This document shows positions 17,902 through 26,900 of a stretch of 64,000 nt of DNA, one piece after another. The stretch is from NCBI GenBank assembly GCA_017983675.1, contig JAGOAZ010000001.1, positions 67,868-131,867 of the forward strand, written 5' to 3'. This DNA is from Fluviicola sp. Its GTDB lineage: Bacteria > Bacteroidota > Bacteroidia > Flavobacteriales_D > Crocinitomicaceae. The notes beneath the pieces were generated by a model, which was not told the DNA's origin, searched no databases, and saw nothing but the letters and a program-made list of their open reading frames with translations. Every line of letters starts with the position of its first letter. Positions within the stretch are counted from its first letter, which is position 1. The translations under genes were made by a program, and so were the position numbers.

Positions 17902-17921
17902 TCCAACAAAATAACGCAACA

Positions 17922-17958
17922 AAAAACGGCTATCTCAATTGAAATAGCCGTTTTTTTT
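17922..17958. terminator. Terminator between manC and the plug-domain protein
   Basis: AAACGGCTAT and ATAGCCGTTT form a 10-bp stem followed by a T-run; with A-runs on the other side it can serve both convergent genes. Confidence 0.85.
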
Positions 17959-17970
17959 ATTTGTTGAAAA

Positions 17971-18681
17971 TTAGTCGTTGCGTGCTTCCCATTCGCGGAG
18001 TAAGTCGAAATAACTTAACGTTTCCATAATGACAACGCCTCCTGTTGTATCACCGTATTTTGCTGGAATTGCTCCTGCATAGACCATGATGTAACCCAAA
18101 GATGCACTCGGAACATTTTGAATCCCTTCCATTTTCACACCGTCGATGTAACTGATCATGTCGCCCTTGCGTGCTCCTCTAAACACGAGTTGTCCATCAT
18201 CTGTCATGCGCACATCAGTTGTCATGCTTGCAACCATTTTTGCAGCTTCAAATTTAATAGGCAACACTTTGATGTCTTTTCTACCCATTTTTATTTCAGG
18301 GGCAACACCTTTTCCAAGTGATAATATGGGAGCAGTAATTACACCACCATCGATTGTTTTTATTGCAATGTTGGTCACTATTCCCAAGTCGCCAAAACCG
18401 TCTGGAGCAACTTCTGCTTTTTTAGGTGCTACAACCGTGTCGCCTTCGTACACAAAATATACGGTATATTCTCCTGGCGGAACAGCTGAAATGCGAAATC
18501 GCCCGTCTTCGTCTGTTAAGGTGCGGAAAACTTCTTCGCCACGATTGGTATATACCAACGCCCCAAAAAGACTTTCTTTTTTATCAGCAGACTTAAATGT
18601 TCCGATGATGTCACCAAATGTGTTTTGAGCAAAACTCATTCCTACAATGAATAAAGCTCCTAATGTTGTGATTGTTTTCAT
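17971..18681 (-). CDS. Secreted carboxypeptidase-like/TonB-plug protein without a barrel
   Basis: A 236-residue protein with a signal peptide (MKTITTLGALFIVGMSFAQ), a carboxypeptidase-regulatory beta-sandwich (about 22-95, GALVYTNRGEEVFRTLTDEDGRF and PPGEYTVYF) and a C-terminal plug-like segment (ISYIDGVKMEGIQN, IMVYAGAIPAKYGDTTGGVV, about 185-225). This is the N-terminal layout of SusC/TonB-dependent receptors, but it ends where the 22-strand barrel should begin. Flanking sequence has terminators on both sides and no barrel remnant, so it looks like a stable short protein and not a fresh truncation. The function is unknown. Confidence 0.75.
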   Translation of the reverse strand: MKTITTLGALFIVGMSFAQNTFGDIIGTFKSADKKESLFGALVYTNRGEEVFRTLTDEDGRFRISAVPPGEYTVYFVYEGDTVVAPKKAEVAPDGFGDLGIVTNIAIKTIDGGVITAPILSLGKGVAPEIKMGRKDIKVLPIKFEAAKMVASMTTDVRMTDDGQLVFRGARKGDMISYIDGVKMEGIQNVPSASLGYIMVYAGAIPAKYGDTTGGVVIMETLSYFDLLREWEARND

Positions 18682-18732
18682 GGTTTATTGAATTAATTGT
18701 TTCTTCTAAGATGTCAAGGTTCAAATTATTCC

Positions 18733-18766
18733 ATAAAAAAAGCGTGAAAAAATTTTCCACGCTTCG
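18733..18766 (-). terminator. Terminator of the Nfu-family gene
   Basis: AGCGTG and CACGCT stem with an AT-rich loop, followed on - by a run of seven or more T. Confidence 0.75.
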
Positions 18767-18787
18767 TTAATTTATTGATAATGTGTT

Positions 18788-19390
18788 TTATAGCGATTCT
18801 GCAACCACTTCTTTTACTTCTGGTAAATGTTGTTTCAATAAGTTTTCAATTCCACCTTTCAATGTTGCTGTACTCGATGGACAACCTGAACACGATCCGC
18901 GCAAGGCAACTGTTACAATTCCTTCGTCAAATCCAACAAAGTCAATTGCACCACCGTCACCTTCAACTGCAGGACGAACGTATTCATCTAACAACGAACG
19001 AATCGCATCATCGTATTCGGAAGGAGCGTATTCTTTCACTGGTTTTGATTCGTCTGTGCTCACTTTTGCTTTCGGAGCAGGCATTTGAATCAATACATCT
19101 TTGCTTTCTGCTAACCAGTTTTTTACGAATTCACGTAATTCCATGGCAACAAAATCCCAAGAAATGCTATCGTTTTTAGCGATGGTTACAAAATTTGATG
19201 CAATGAACACACCTTTCACAAATGGGAAGTTGAACAATTCTTCTGCCAATGGCGAATATCCTTTTGCTTCTGCTTGTGAGGTGAATTCAACCGATTCACC
19301 GGTTAATAAGATATATTTATTCGCAACAAATTTCATTGTGTTCGGGTTGGGAGTCATCTCAACATAAACAGTTACGGGTACTTGTGTCAT
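18788..19390 (-). CDS. NifU/Nfu-family iron-sulfur cluster carrier
   Basis: Carries and delivers Fe-S clusters to target proteins. A 200-residue protein with an Nfu N-terminal domain (VEMTPNPNTMKFVANK near 10-25, FVKGVFIASNFVTIAK) and a C-terminal NifU domain with the cluster ligands CSGC (167-170) in ALRGSCSGCPSSTATLKGGIENLL. Single gene with its own terminator. Confidence 0.92.
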   Translation of the reverse strand: MTQVPVTVYVEMTPNPNTMKFVANKYILLTGESVEFTSQAEAKGYSPLAEELFNFPFVKGVFIASNFVTIAKNDSISWDFVAMELREFVKNWLAESKDVLIQMPAPKAKVSTDESKPVKEYAPSEYDDAIRSLLDEYVRPAVEGDGGAIDFVGFDEGIVTVALRGSCSGCPSSTATLKGGIENLLKQHLPEVKEVVAESL

Positions 19391-19476
19391 AATTCAATTT
19401 TATTGGATACAAAAATACGTATTTGTCAGGGGATAAAGCGGAATAAAAAAAGTTAAATTCGTTGCATTTCGTTCAA

Positions 19477-20340
19477 TCAATCGGGTTCGATGTGAATCAG
19501 GACATCTTCGATTTCGGGTAATGCTTGTTTTAAATGGGCTTTGAGTGCATGCGCAATGTCGTGGCCTTCAATAACGGTGATTGTTCCGTTGACGTGAACG
19601 TGTATGTCAACCCAATAGCGCATCCCCGATTTGCGCACCCAACATTTTTCGGTGTCGATAACTCCAGGAACATCTTTTGATTTTTCGCGAATGACAGCAA
19701 TGAATTCGTCGTAGCGGTGTTCGTCCATGATTTCACCCAGCGCAGGTCGGAAGATTAAAAAAGCGTTGAAATAAATCACACCTGCAGCAATCAAAGCGGC
19801 CCAGTCATCGGCTTCGGCATAATCGTCGCCTAGGATAACTGCAATCAGAATTCCAATGAATGCAAATGCAGAAGTAATTGCATCGGATCGGTGGTGCCAC
19901 GCATCAGCTTTTAACGAAGAACTGCCAATTTCGTCACTTCGTTTCGAAACAAAGCGAAAGAACAATTCCTTGGTAATGATAATTCCACCTAAAAACCAGA
20001 GCGTATAAGCTTTTGGCGCTTTGTGTGGAATTTGGATGTTGTGAATGCTTTCGATGATAATCAAGGTTGCGGAGGCACATAAAAATCCAACGACAACGAA
20101 GGTGATCAAGGGTTCAACTTTTCCGTGGCCATAGGGGTGATTTTCATCGGGTGGACGTTTTGCATAGCGAATACCAATGATGACCAACATCGAAGAAAAG
20201 ACATCACCAATCGATTCGATGGCATCAGCGATTAACGCATAAGAATTACCAAAAAAACCAACGGTAGCTTTGACAATTGCCATTAGGAAATTGCCGAGCA
20301 AACTCCACCATGCGGTATGTTCTGCCTTGTCGTGACTCAT
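19477..20340 (-). CDS. Cation diffusion facilitator (CDF) metal transporter
   Basis: Metal/proton antiporter exporting Zn or a similar divalent ion across the inner membrane. The 287 residues carry the family sites: DAIESIGDVFSS in TM2, HPYGHGKVEP after TM3, and DAWHHRSDAITS in TM5, then a cytoplasmic metal-binding domain (DVPGVIDTEKCWVRKSG, DIHVHVNGTITVIEGHDIAH). It overlaps the upstream Fur-family regulator by four bases (ATGA), so the two form one operon. Confidence 0.92.
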   Translation of the reverse strand: MSHDKAEHTAWWSLLGNFLMAIVKATVGFFGNSYALIADAIESIGDVFSSMLVIIGIRYAKRPPDENHPYGHGKVEPLITFVVVGFLCASATLIIIESIHNIQIPHKAPKAYTLWFLGGIIITKELFFRFVSKRSDEIGSSSLKADAWHHRSDAITSAFAFIGILIAVILGDDYAEADDWAALIAAGVIYFNAFLIFRPALGEIMDEHRYDEFIAVIREKSKDVPGVIDTEKCWVRKSGMRYWVDIHVHVNGTITVIEGHDIAHALKAHLKQALPEIEDVLIHIEPD

Positions 20341-20729
20341 GCTTTATTTTGGCAATGGTTACAAATGCCCGAAACGGTAAAGAATGTTTCCTCTTTTGAA
20401 AAACCAGTTGGTAAATCGAAACTTGGGATAACTTGATTCAAGCACGTCAATTCATTACAAACACGGCAACTGAAATGAATGTGTTGGTGTTCGTGGTCTT
20501 GGTGATGTTCGCACGTTGCACACGCAGCAAAATTTACAACGCCATTTACGTTGACAATTTTGTGAATCAAACCTTCTTCCACCAAACGGTCTAACACACG
20601 GTAAATCGTTACACGGTCGCATAAGCCATTCAATGTGTGTTGAATAGCCAATTGTGACAAAGCAACTTCAGAGGATTGAATGAGTTCTAAAATAGCCGAT
20701 CGAGCAACGGTGTTTCGTGTTTGTTTCAT
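20337..20729 (-). CDS. Fur-family metal-responsive transcriptional regulator
   Basis: A 130-residue repressor: an N-terminal winged helix (TRNTVARSAILELIQ, CDRVTIYRVLDRLVEEGLIHKI) and a metal-binding half rich in His and Cys (CATCEHHQDHEHQHIHFSCRVCNEL, then CNHCQNKA), with two CxxC zinc sites. A Zur-like role is likely because it is coupled to a CDF transporter and faces a metal-uptake-like operon, but Fe or Mn sensing cannot be excluded. I use ATG at 20729: a TACCTTTG -7 element at 20751-20758 on - lies within the longer reading frame, ruling out the start at 20771. Confidence 0.88.
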   Translation of the reverse strand: MKQTRNTVARSAILELIQSSEVALSQLAIQHTLNGLCDRVTIYRVLDRLVEEGLIHKIVNVNGVVNFAACATCEHHQDHEHQHIHFSCRVCNELTCLNQVIPSFDLPTGFSKEETFFTVSGICNHCQNKA

Positions 20730-20750
20730 GTTTTTTGTCAACTGCGATTT

Positions 20751-20758
20751 CAAAGGTA
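20751..20758 (-). promoter_or_regulatory. -7 promoter element for the Fur-family gene
   Basis: TACCTTTG on - fits TAnnTTTG; transcription would begin about 15 bases before the ATG at 20729. Confidence 0.5.
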
Positions 20759-20773
20759 GTGAAACTATCAATC

Positions 20774-20791
20774 AACAAGATACGACTTGTT
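20774..20791. promoter_or_regulatory. Inverted repeat between divergent metal genes, possible operator
   Basis: AACAAG-ATACGA-CTTGTT is a 6-6-6 inverted repeat centred between the two divergent promoters. Its shape and position suit a Fur/Zur-type box; this is inference. Confidence 0.35.
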
Positions 20792-20832
20792 AAGTTAGTT
20801 GAAAAATAATTGAATCTTTCAGAAAGTTCACC

Positions 20833-20840
20833 TACATTTG
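20833..20840 (+). promoter_or_regulatory. -7 promoter element, nearly leaderless, for the HYC_CC_PP operon
   Basis: TACATTTG fits TAnnTTTG, with TTGA 19 bases upstream (20810-20813) as a -33 match. Only four bases separate it from the ATG at 20845, so the message would be leaderless or nearly so. Confidence 0.5.
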
Positions 20841-20844
20841 TTCC

Positions 20845-21276
20845 ATGAAATGGAAACAAGTACTTGGGTTGTTAGCTGCTTTCCTGCTTTTTATCGGAGC
20901 GGTTGGTGTGCCCATTTACAAGCATACGTGTTTGCACGAACAGGAAACCTTTCACACGCTTTTCATTCCTTCAGATCATTGTGCGCCTCAAACTTCACCT
21001 GAAAGTGCTGATTGCTGTGCGAAAACAATTCCAGATCCAACACTTTCCGAGCATTGTTGCGAAGATTCAGTTGCGTATTTTCAATTTCACAGTTACAGTT
21101 GGGAGCACAATCCGCTTGATTTTCAATCAATTGCTCTTTCTGAACCACTCGTTCATGTTGATTTTTCTTTTGAAATCATTAAGTTAAAAGCCTCAAACCA
21201 ACTTCTTAAATTTCCCGATCCACCTCCAATTTCTGGACGTGAACGACTCATCTCTCACTGTATTTGGCGCATTTAA
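20845..21276 (+). CDS. HYC_CC_PP-family small exported protein
   Basis: A 143-residue protein with an N-terminal membrane/signal segment (VLGLLAAFLLFIGAVGVPIYKH), then KHTC, ADCC, EHCC and a terminal PDPPPISGRE. These match the HYC..CC..PP pattern of a Bacteroidota family found upstream of metal-type TonB receptors, which is the case here. Clustered Cys and His suggest metal binding; the function is not established. Confidence 0.72.
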   Translation: MKWKQVLGLLAAFLLFIGAVGVPIYKHTCLHEQETFHTLFIPSDHCAPQTSPESADCCAKTIPDPTLSEHCCEDSVAYFQFHSYSWEHNPLDFQSIALSEPLVHVDFSFEIIKLKASNQLLKFPDPPPISGRERLISHCIWRI

Positions 21277-21321
21277 TGTTGGAACGTAAGTAACTCGTTC
21301 TATTAATTAATTGTGTAAAAA

Positions 21322-23508
21322 ATGAAAAAGTTAATTTTTATTAGTTCGTTTTTTTGGACTTATACGTTGTGTGCGCAAGTGCAAGGCAAAATACTTCGTT
21401 TACAAGACAAAAAACCGATCAAACAAGCAAGTGTACGCTTGGCTTCCAATCAAACAACTGTCGTAACGGATGAAACAGGTCGTTTTGAAATTGCGCTTGG
21501 CAAACAATTTCCTGACACCTTGTTTTTTGGTGCAAAAGGCTATGTGTCCGACACATTAGTTGTAACAAAAGAAGACCGTTTTATTGGGCTCGAAGTAGTA
21601 TTGATCAACGAAAACGACATCGACGAAGTTTTCATCACGTTCAAACGCGATTCCAAAACGATTTCCCGTTTAAAACCCATTTTAGTAGAAACATTAGGGG
21701 AAGGGGAGTTGAAAAAAGCGGCCTGTTGCAATTTGTCGGAATCATTTGAGACAAATGCGACAGTTGATGTGAACATGACCGATGCCGTTTCGGGTGCGAA
21801 GAAAATTCAATTGTTGGGCTTGGATGGCGTGTACACTCAACTACAAATGGAAAACATTCCTTTTTTAACGGGAGTTGAAGGCAGTTTCGGAATGAATACA
21901 GTTCCCGGAACATGGGTGGAATCCATTCAAATTACCAAGGGAACAGGTTCGGTGGTCAACGGTTATGAATCAATGGCAGGATTGATCAATGTTGAATTCC
22001 GCAAGCCGAGTACCATGCCGAAATTAGCGGTGAATGCCTATTTGAATCAATTTGGTCGTGCTGAATTGAACCTGCACGGAGCGCAACAACTAAATGAACG
22101 TTGGAAAACGGGAAGTTTCGCGCATGTTTCAGGAATGCAGCAGGAAATTGACAACAACAACGATGGATTTCGAGACGTGCCTTTCAGTAAGACAGCTTCG
22201 GTATTGAACCGTTGGGAATACGATGGCAAAAAGTTCGAAGCGCGCTTTGGTGTCAATGCTTATTACGATCAACGCGATGGCGGTCAACTGCGTTCGATTA
22301 CTGCGCCCTATTTGGCTAATTCAGCAAACAAACACATCGATGTTTTTGCAAAAACAGGGTTCCTTTTCCCGGATAAACCGTATCGTAGTTTGGGAATTGT
22401 TTACCAATTAAAGTACCACGATCTTGGCGGTCAGATGGGAAACCGACAATTCTCCGGTGTTGAAAAACGTGCCTATATCAACGCTATTTATGATGGGATT
22501 TTTGGTAACACGACGCACAAGTACAAAACAGGTTTGTCTTTTGTTGCACAAGATTTAACACAAGCTGTCGATACTTTCTCATTGAACCGTGTGGTGTACA
22601 CGCCCGGCTTGTTTTTTGAGTACACTTATACGGGAACGCGTTTGGTTGCAGTAGTGGGTGCGCGGGCCGATTTTCAAGAAAAATACGGCAATCAATTTTC
22701 ACCGCGTGTTCATTTGAAATACATCTTAGACGAGCAAACGGACTTGCGCATCACAACGGGTCGTGCATTTCGTTTAGCAAATCCGATTGTTGACAACACC
22801 TCGTTATTGGCAACGAATAAACATTGGGTACTCCCGAAAGAAACGCAACAAGAAGTGGTTTGGAATTCAGGTGTTTCGTTGGTGCGTAGTATGCGCTGGT
22901 GGAAGCGTGCTGCAAGTTTATCCCTCGATTTTTATCATGCACGTTTTCGCAACCAATTGGTAATCGACCGGGAGCAATCCATGGATACTTTTTACTTTGA
23001 TTTTCAACAAAACAGTGCGTTTAGCAATGCTTTTCAAGCAGAATTGAGTTTCCAACCTGTGCAACCATTGACCATACGTTTGGCGTATAAATGGTTGGAA
23101 GTGAAAGCAAATTACAACGGAAAACTGCAACAGCAAGTCATGATTCCGCCACATCGTATTTTGGTGAATGCCGCGTATGCAACCCGCAATAAAAAGTGGG
23201 AATTTGACGCAACACTTTCTGTTTTCAGTAAAGTGCGTTTGCACGATGTTGAATTACCAACTGGAGAAGTCTTGCACCACCAATACGGGAAGGTTTTTCC
23301 AATGGTTTTAGCGCAAGTCACGTATCATTTTAGAAAATTTGATGCGTATGTAGGTGGCGAAAATTTAGCCAACTACAGACAGGCAAATCCGATTGTGAGT
23401 GCGCAAGATCCAACAACATTGCAATTTGATGCCACGCGCGTTTATGCACCAATTTTAGGACGACTGATGTACATCGGTTTCCGTTATGAACTAAAAAACA
23501 AAAAATAA
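21322..23508 (+). CDS. TonB-dependent outer-membrane receptor
   Basis: A 728-residue receptor: signal peptide (MKKLIFISSFFWTYTLCAQ), a carboxypeptidase-like domain (QGKILRLQDKKPIKQASVRL, about 20-105), a plug (LNSEFETNATVDVN-like region with AVSGAKKIQLLGLDGVYTQ, about 130-235) and a beta-barrel ending in YIGFRYELKNKK with the aromatic last strands. It would import a metal complex using TonB energy. Substrate is inferred from neighbours: an HMA-domain protein 4 bases downstream and a Fur-family regulator with a CDF exporter divergently upstream. Confidence 0.9.
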   Translation: MKKLIFISSFFWTYTLCAQVQGKILRLQDKKPIKQASVRLASNQTTVVTDETGRFEIALGKQFPDTLFFGAKGYVSDTLVVTKEDRFIGLEVVLINENDIDEVFITFKRDSKTISRLKPILVETLGEGELKKAACCNLSESFETNATVDVNMTDAVSGAKKIQLLGLDGVYTQLQMENIPFLTGVEGSFGMNTVPGTWVESIQITKGTGSVVNGYESMAGLINVEFRKPSTMPKLAVNAYLNQFGRAELNLHGAQQLNERWKTGSFAHVSGMQQEIDNNNDGFRDVPFSKTASVLNRWEYDGKKFEARFGVNAYYDQRDGGQLRSITAPYLANSANKHIDVFAKTGFLFPDKPYRSLGIVYQLKYHDLGGQMGNRQFSGVEKRAYINAIYDGIFGNTTHKYKTGLSFVAQDLTQAVDTFSLNRVVYTPGLFFEYTYTGTRLVAVVGARADFQEKYGNQFSPRVHLKYILDEQTDLRITTGRAFRLANPIVDNTSLLATNKHWVLPKETQQEVVWNSGVSLVRSMRWWKRAASLSLDFYHARFRNQLVIDREQSMDTFYFDFQQNSAFSNAFQAELSFQPVQPLTIRLAYKWLEVKANYNGKLQQQVMIPPHRILVNAAYATRNKKWEFDATLSVFSKVRLHDVELPTGEVLHHQYGKVFPMVLAQVTYHFRKFDAYVGGENLANYRQANPIVSAQDPTTLQFDATRVYAPILGRLMYIGFRYELKNKK

Positions 23509-23512
23509 ACAG

Positions 23513-23860
23513 ATGAAAAAATTATTCTTACTGATTGCCTTATTTGCAGGAGTGCAAGTAGCAAGTGCACAGGCGCAACCAAGTAAAACACAAGAAGTAA
23601 GCATTCAAACCAGCGCTGAATGTGGTGAATGCGAGATACGTTTGGAAGAAGCATTGAACTACACCAAAGGAATTGTGTACGCAGAGCTCGACTTGATCAC
23701 GATGAAATTGAACGTAAAATTCAAGACGAAGCAAATTACCTTGGAGGAAATCAAAACGAAAATTGCCAGTTTGGGTTACCAAGCAGATGAGGTGCCAGCA
23801 GACAAAGTGGCGTTTGATGCATTGCCGGCCTGTTGCAAACCAGGCGGAATGAAGGAATAG
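23513..23860 (+). CDS. Periplasmic heavy-metal-associated (HMA) domain protein
   Basis: A 115-residue protein with a signal peptide (MKKLFLLIALFAGVQVASAQ) and one HMA fold: Cys37-x-x-Cys40 in SAECGECEIRLEEAL, then the ferredoxin-like strands GIVYAELDLITMKLNVKF and IKTKIASLGYQAD. The last stretch PACCKPGG adds a second Cys pair. Probably a periplasmic metal chaperone acting with the TonB receptor. Confidence 0.88.
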   Translation: MKKLFLLIALFAGVQVASAQAQPSKTQEVSIQTSAECGECEIRLEEALNYTKGIVYAELDLITMKLNVKFKTKQITLEEIKTKIASLGYQADEVPADKVAFDALPACCKPGGMKE

Positions 23861-23883
23861 GTTTGGAGTAAAAAAAAATAATT

Positions 23884-23920
23884 TGAGCTGGATTTAGAAG
23901 TCTAGCTCATTTTTTTTATA
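23884..23920 (+). terminator. Terminator after the HMA gene
   Basis: GAGCT-GGA and TCT-AGCTC form an imperfect stem (one mismatch) followed by a run of eight T. Confidence 0.7.
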
Positions 23921-23938
23921 TCAAAATTGGATTTATAA

Positions 23939-23946
23939 TATATTTG
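23939..23946 (+). promoter_or_regulatory. -7 promoter element of cas12a
   Basis: TATATTTG is a full match to TAnnTTTG, 34 bases before the cas12a ATG; no clear -33 TTTG is seen 19 bases upstream. Confidence 0.55.
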
Positions 23947-23979
23947 TGAAATTAAACTTAAAACAATAAGCTTAAATCT

Positions 23980-26900
23980 ATGAATACTACTTGCACCAAT
24001 CTTTTCGCACTTTCAAAAACTTTGCGATTTGAACTAATCCCTCAGGGAAAAACGTTGGATTTTATCCAAGAAAAAGGATTGATAACTAACGATGAGCAGC
24101 GAGCGGATAGTTATCAAAAAATGAAGAAGACCATTGATGAATTCCACAAATATTTCATTGATTTAGCACTGAAAAACGTAAGACTTTCATTTTTAGAAGA
24201 TTATTTAGATTTGTATAAACAAAGTGCTGAATATAAAAAAGAACCTATATTCAAGGAGAAACTGAAAAAAGTACAAGACAATTTGCGTAAGGAAATTGTA
24301 CAGTCTTTTTCCAAAGACGAGGTAAAAACTATTTTTTCAATACTAGACAAGAAAGAATTGATAACTGTAGAACTTGAAAAGTGGTTTGAAAATAAGGAAA
24401 AAAAAGACCTTCATTTTGACGAAAAATTCAAGACTTTCACAACTTATTTTACTGGTTTTCATCAGAATAGAAAAAACATGTATTCGTCAGAACCTAATTC
24501 AACTGCAATTGCATTCCGATTGATTCATGAGAATTTACCTAAATTTTTAGAAAATGCAAAAGCATTTGAAAGAATAAAACAAGTGCCTGAATTGCAGCTT
24601 AAAATTGAAAAAATATATAAAGATTTTGAGTTGTATTTGAATGTCAATTCAATAGAAGAACTTTTTGAGTTGAATTATTTTAATGATGTTCTTACACAAA
24701 TGGGAATTGATGTATATAACAATATCATTGGCGGAAGAACAGAGACAGATGGAAAACCTAAAATTCAAGGCTTAAACGAAATCATAAATTTATACAATCA
24801 AACCAAATCTAAAAATGAGCGCTTACCAAAGCTGAAGCAACTATACAAACAGATTTTAAGTGATAGCGTTTCACTTTCTTTTTTGCCTGATGCTTTTACG
24901 GATGGGAATCAAGTATTGAAAGCCATTTTTGACTTTTATAAAATCAATTTGCTTTCTTTTACCATTGACGGACAGACTGAAAGCAAAAACTTATTGGAAC
25001 TAATTCAGCAGTTATTGGCTAATATTTCAAGTTTTGAAACAGAAAAAATATATTTAAAAAATGACACCAATTTAACCACTATATCTCAACAATTATTTGG
25101 AGATTTTTCTGTGTTTTCATCGGCTTTAAATTATTGGTATGAGACGAAAGTAAACCCAAAATTTACAATAGAATATTCGAAAGTCAATGAGAAAAAACGC
25201 GAGAATATGGATAAAACAAAAGCCGTGTTTACAAAACAAGACTATTTTTCCATTGCATTTTTACAAGAAATAATTTCAGAATATTCATTATCGTTGGACA
25301 AGGATGATGAATTGATTACAAAAATAACCCCAACCTGTGTTGCTGATTATTTTAAAAATCATTTTGTAGCTAAAAAAGAAAATGAAACCGATAAAACTTT
25401 TGGCTTTATTGCAAACATTACTGCAAAATATCAATGTATTCAAGGTATTTTAGAAAATGCAGACAATTATGAAGAAGAACTCAAACAAGATCAAAAATTA
25501 ATTGATGATATCAAATTATTTTTAGATACGCTCCTAGAATTACTTCACTTTATTAAACCATTGCATTTAAAATCTGATAGTATTACGGAAAAAGATAATG
25601 CTTTTTATGATGTGTTTGAAAACTATTATGAAGCCCTAAATTTACTTACTCCATTGTATAACATGGTAAGAAATTACGTCACTCAAAAACCATATAGTAC
25701 AAAAAAAATTAAATTGAATTTTGACAATAGTAGTTTTTTAAGTGGTTGGTCACAGGATTATTCAAGTAAAGGCGGGTTGATAATAAAAAAAGATACTAAT
25801 TATTATTTGTTGATTGTAGATAAGAAATTAACAGATGAGGAAAAAAATAAGCTGAAGAAAAATCCTGAATTAAATTTGGCTTATCGTGTAGTAATGGACT
25901 TTCAAAAACCTGATAACAAAAACACACCAAGATTATTTATAAGATCAAAAGGCACAAATTTTTCTCCAGCTGTAGCTAAATATAATTTACCAATAAATGA
26001 TATTATTGATATTTATGATAATGGAAAATTTAAAACAGAATATCGAAAAAAAAACTACGAAGATTATAAAGTTTCTTTAGTTAAAATGATTGATTATTTT
26101 AAAGAAGGATTTAGAAAACATGAATCCTATAAACACTATAATTTTTCTTGGAAGCCAAGTAATGAATATGATGATATCGCTCAATTTTATAATGATGTTC
26201 AAAGTTCGTGCTATCAATTACATGATGAAAAAATAAACTTTGATGCACTTTTAGAAATGGTTTCTGAAGGTAAATTGTATTTGTTCCAAATTTATAACAA
26301 AGATTTCTCTCCTTATTCCAAGGGAAAACCGAATATGCACACCTTGTATTGGAATGCATTGTTTGAAGAACAAAATTTGAAAAACGTAGTTTATACATTA
26401 AACGGTCAAGCTGAAATATTCTTTAGAAAAGCTTCTATTAAACATGAAAACATTATTACGCACAAGGCTAATCAATCAATTAAAGCTAAAAACCCACTAA
26501 CACCTGACGCAAAAAACTCGTTTGAATATGACTTAATCAAAGACAAACGTTTTACAGTAGATAAATTTCAGTTTCATGTACCAATTACACTAAATTTTAA
26601 AGCCATTGGTGGAAGTATTATCAATCAAAATGTATTGGAATACCTAAAAAAGAATCCTGAAGTTAAAATTATTGGTTTAGATCGTGGTGAACGCCATTTG
26701 GTGTATTTAACATTAATTGACCAAGAAGGAAACATCTTGAAACAAGAAAGTTTGAACACAATTACCGATGCTAAAATTTCTACACCATATCACCAGTTAT
26801 TGGATAACAAAGAAAAAGTACTTGACTTGGCTCGAAAAAATTGGGGAACTGTAGAGAATATTAAAGAATTGAAAGAAGGATACATCAGTCAAGTAGTTCA

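Noticed and set aside
23860..23980. A clear protospacer for the handle-like RNA in the cas12a promoter
   Set aside because: AATTG and AATTTCACAA offer only partial matches to AATTGCAAAC and lack a good TTTV PAM, so I do not claim a target.
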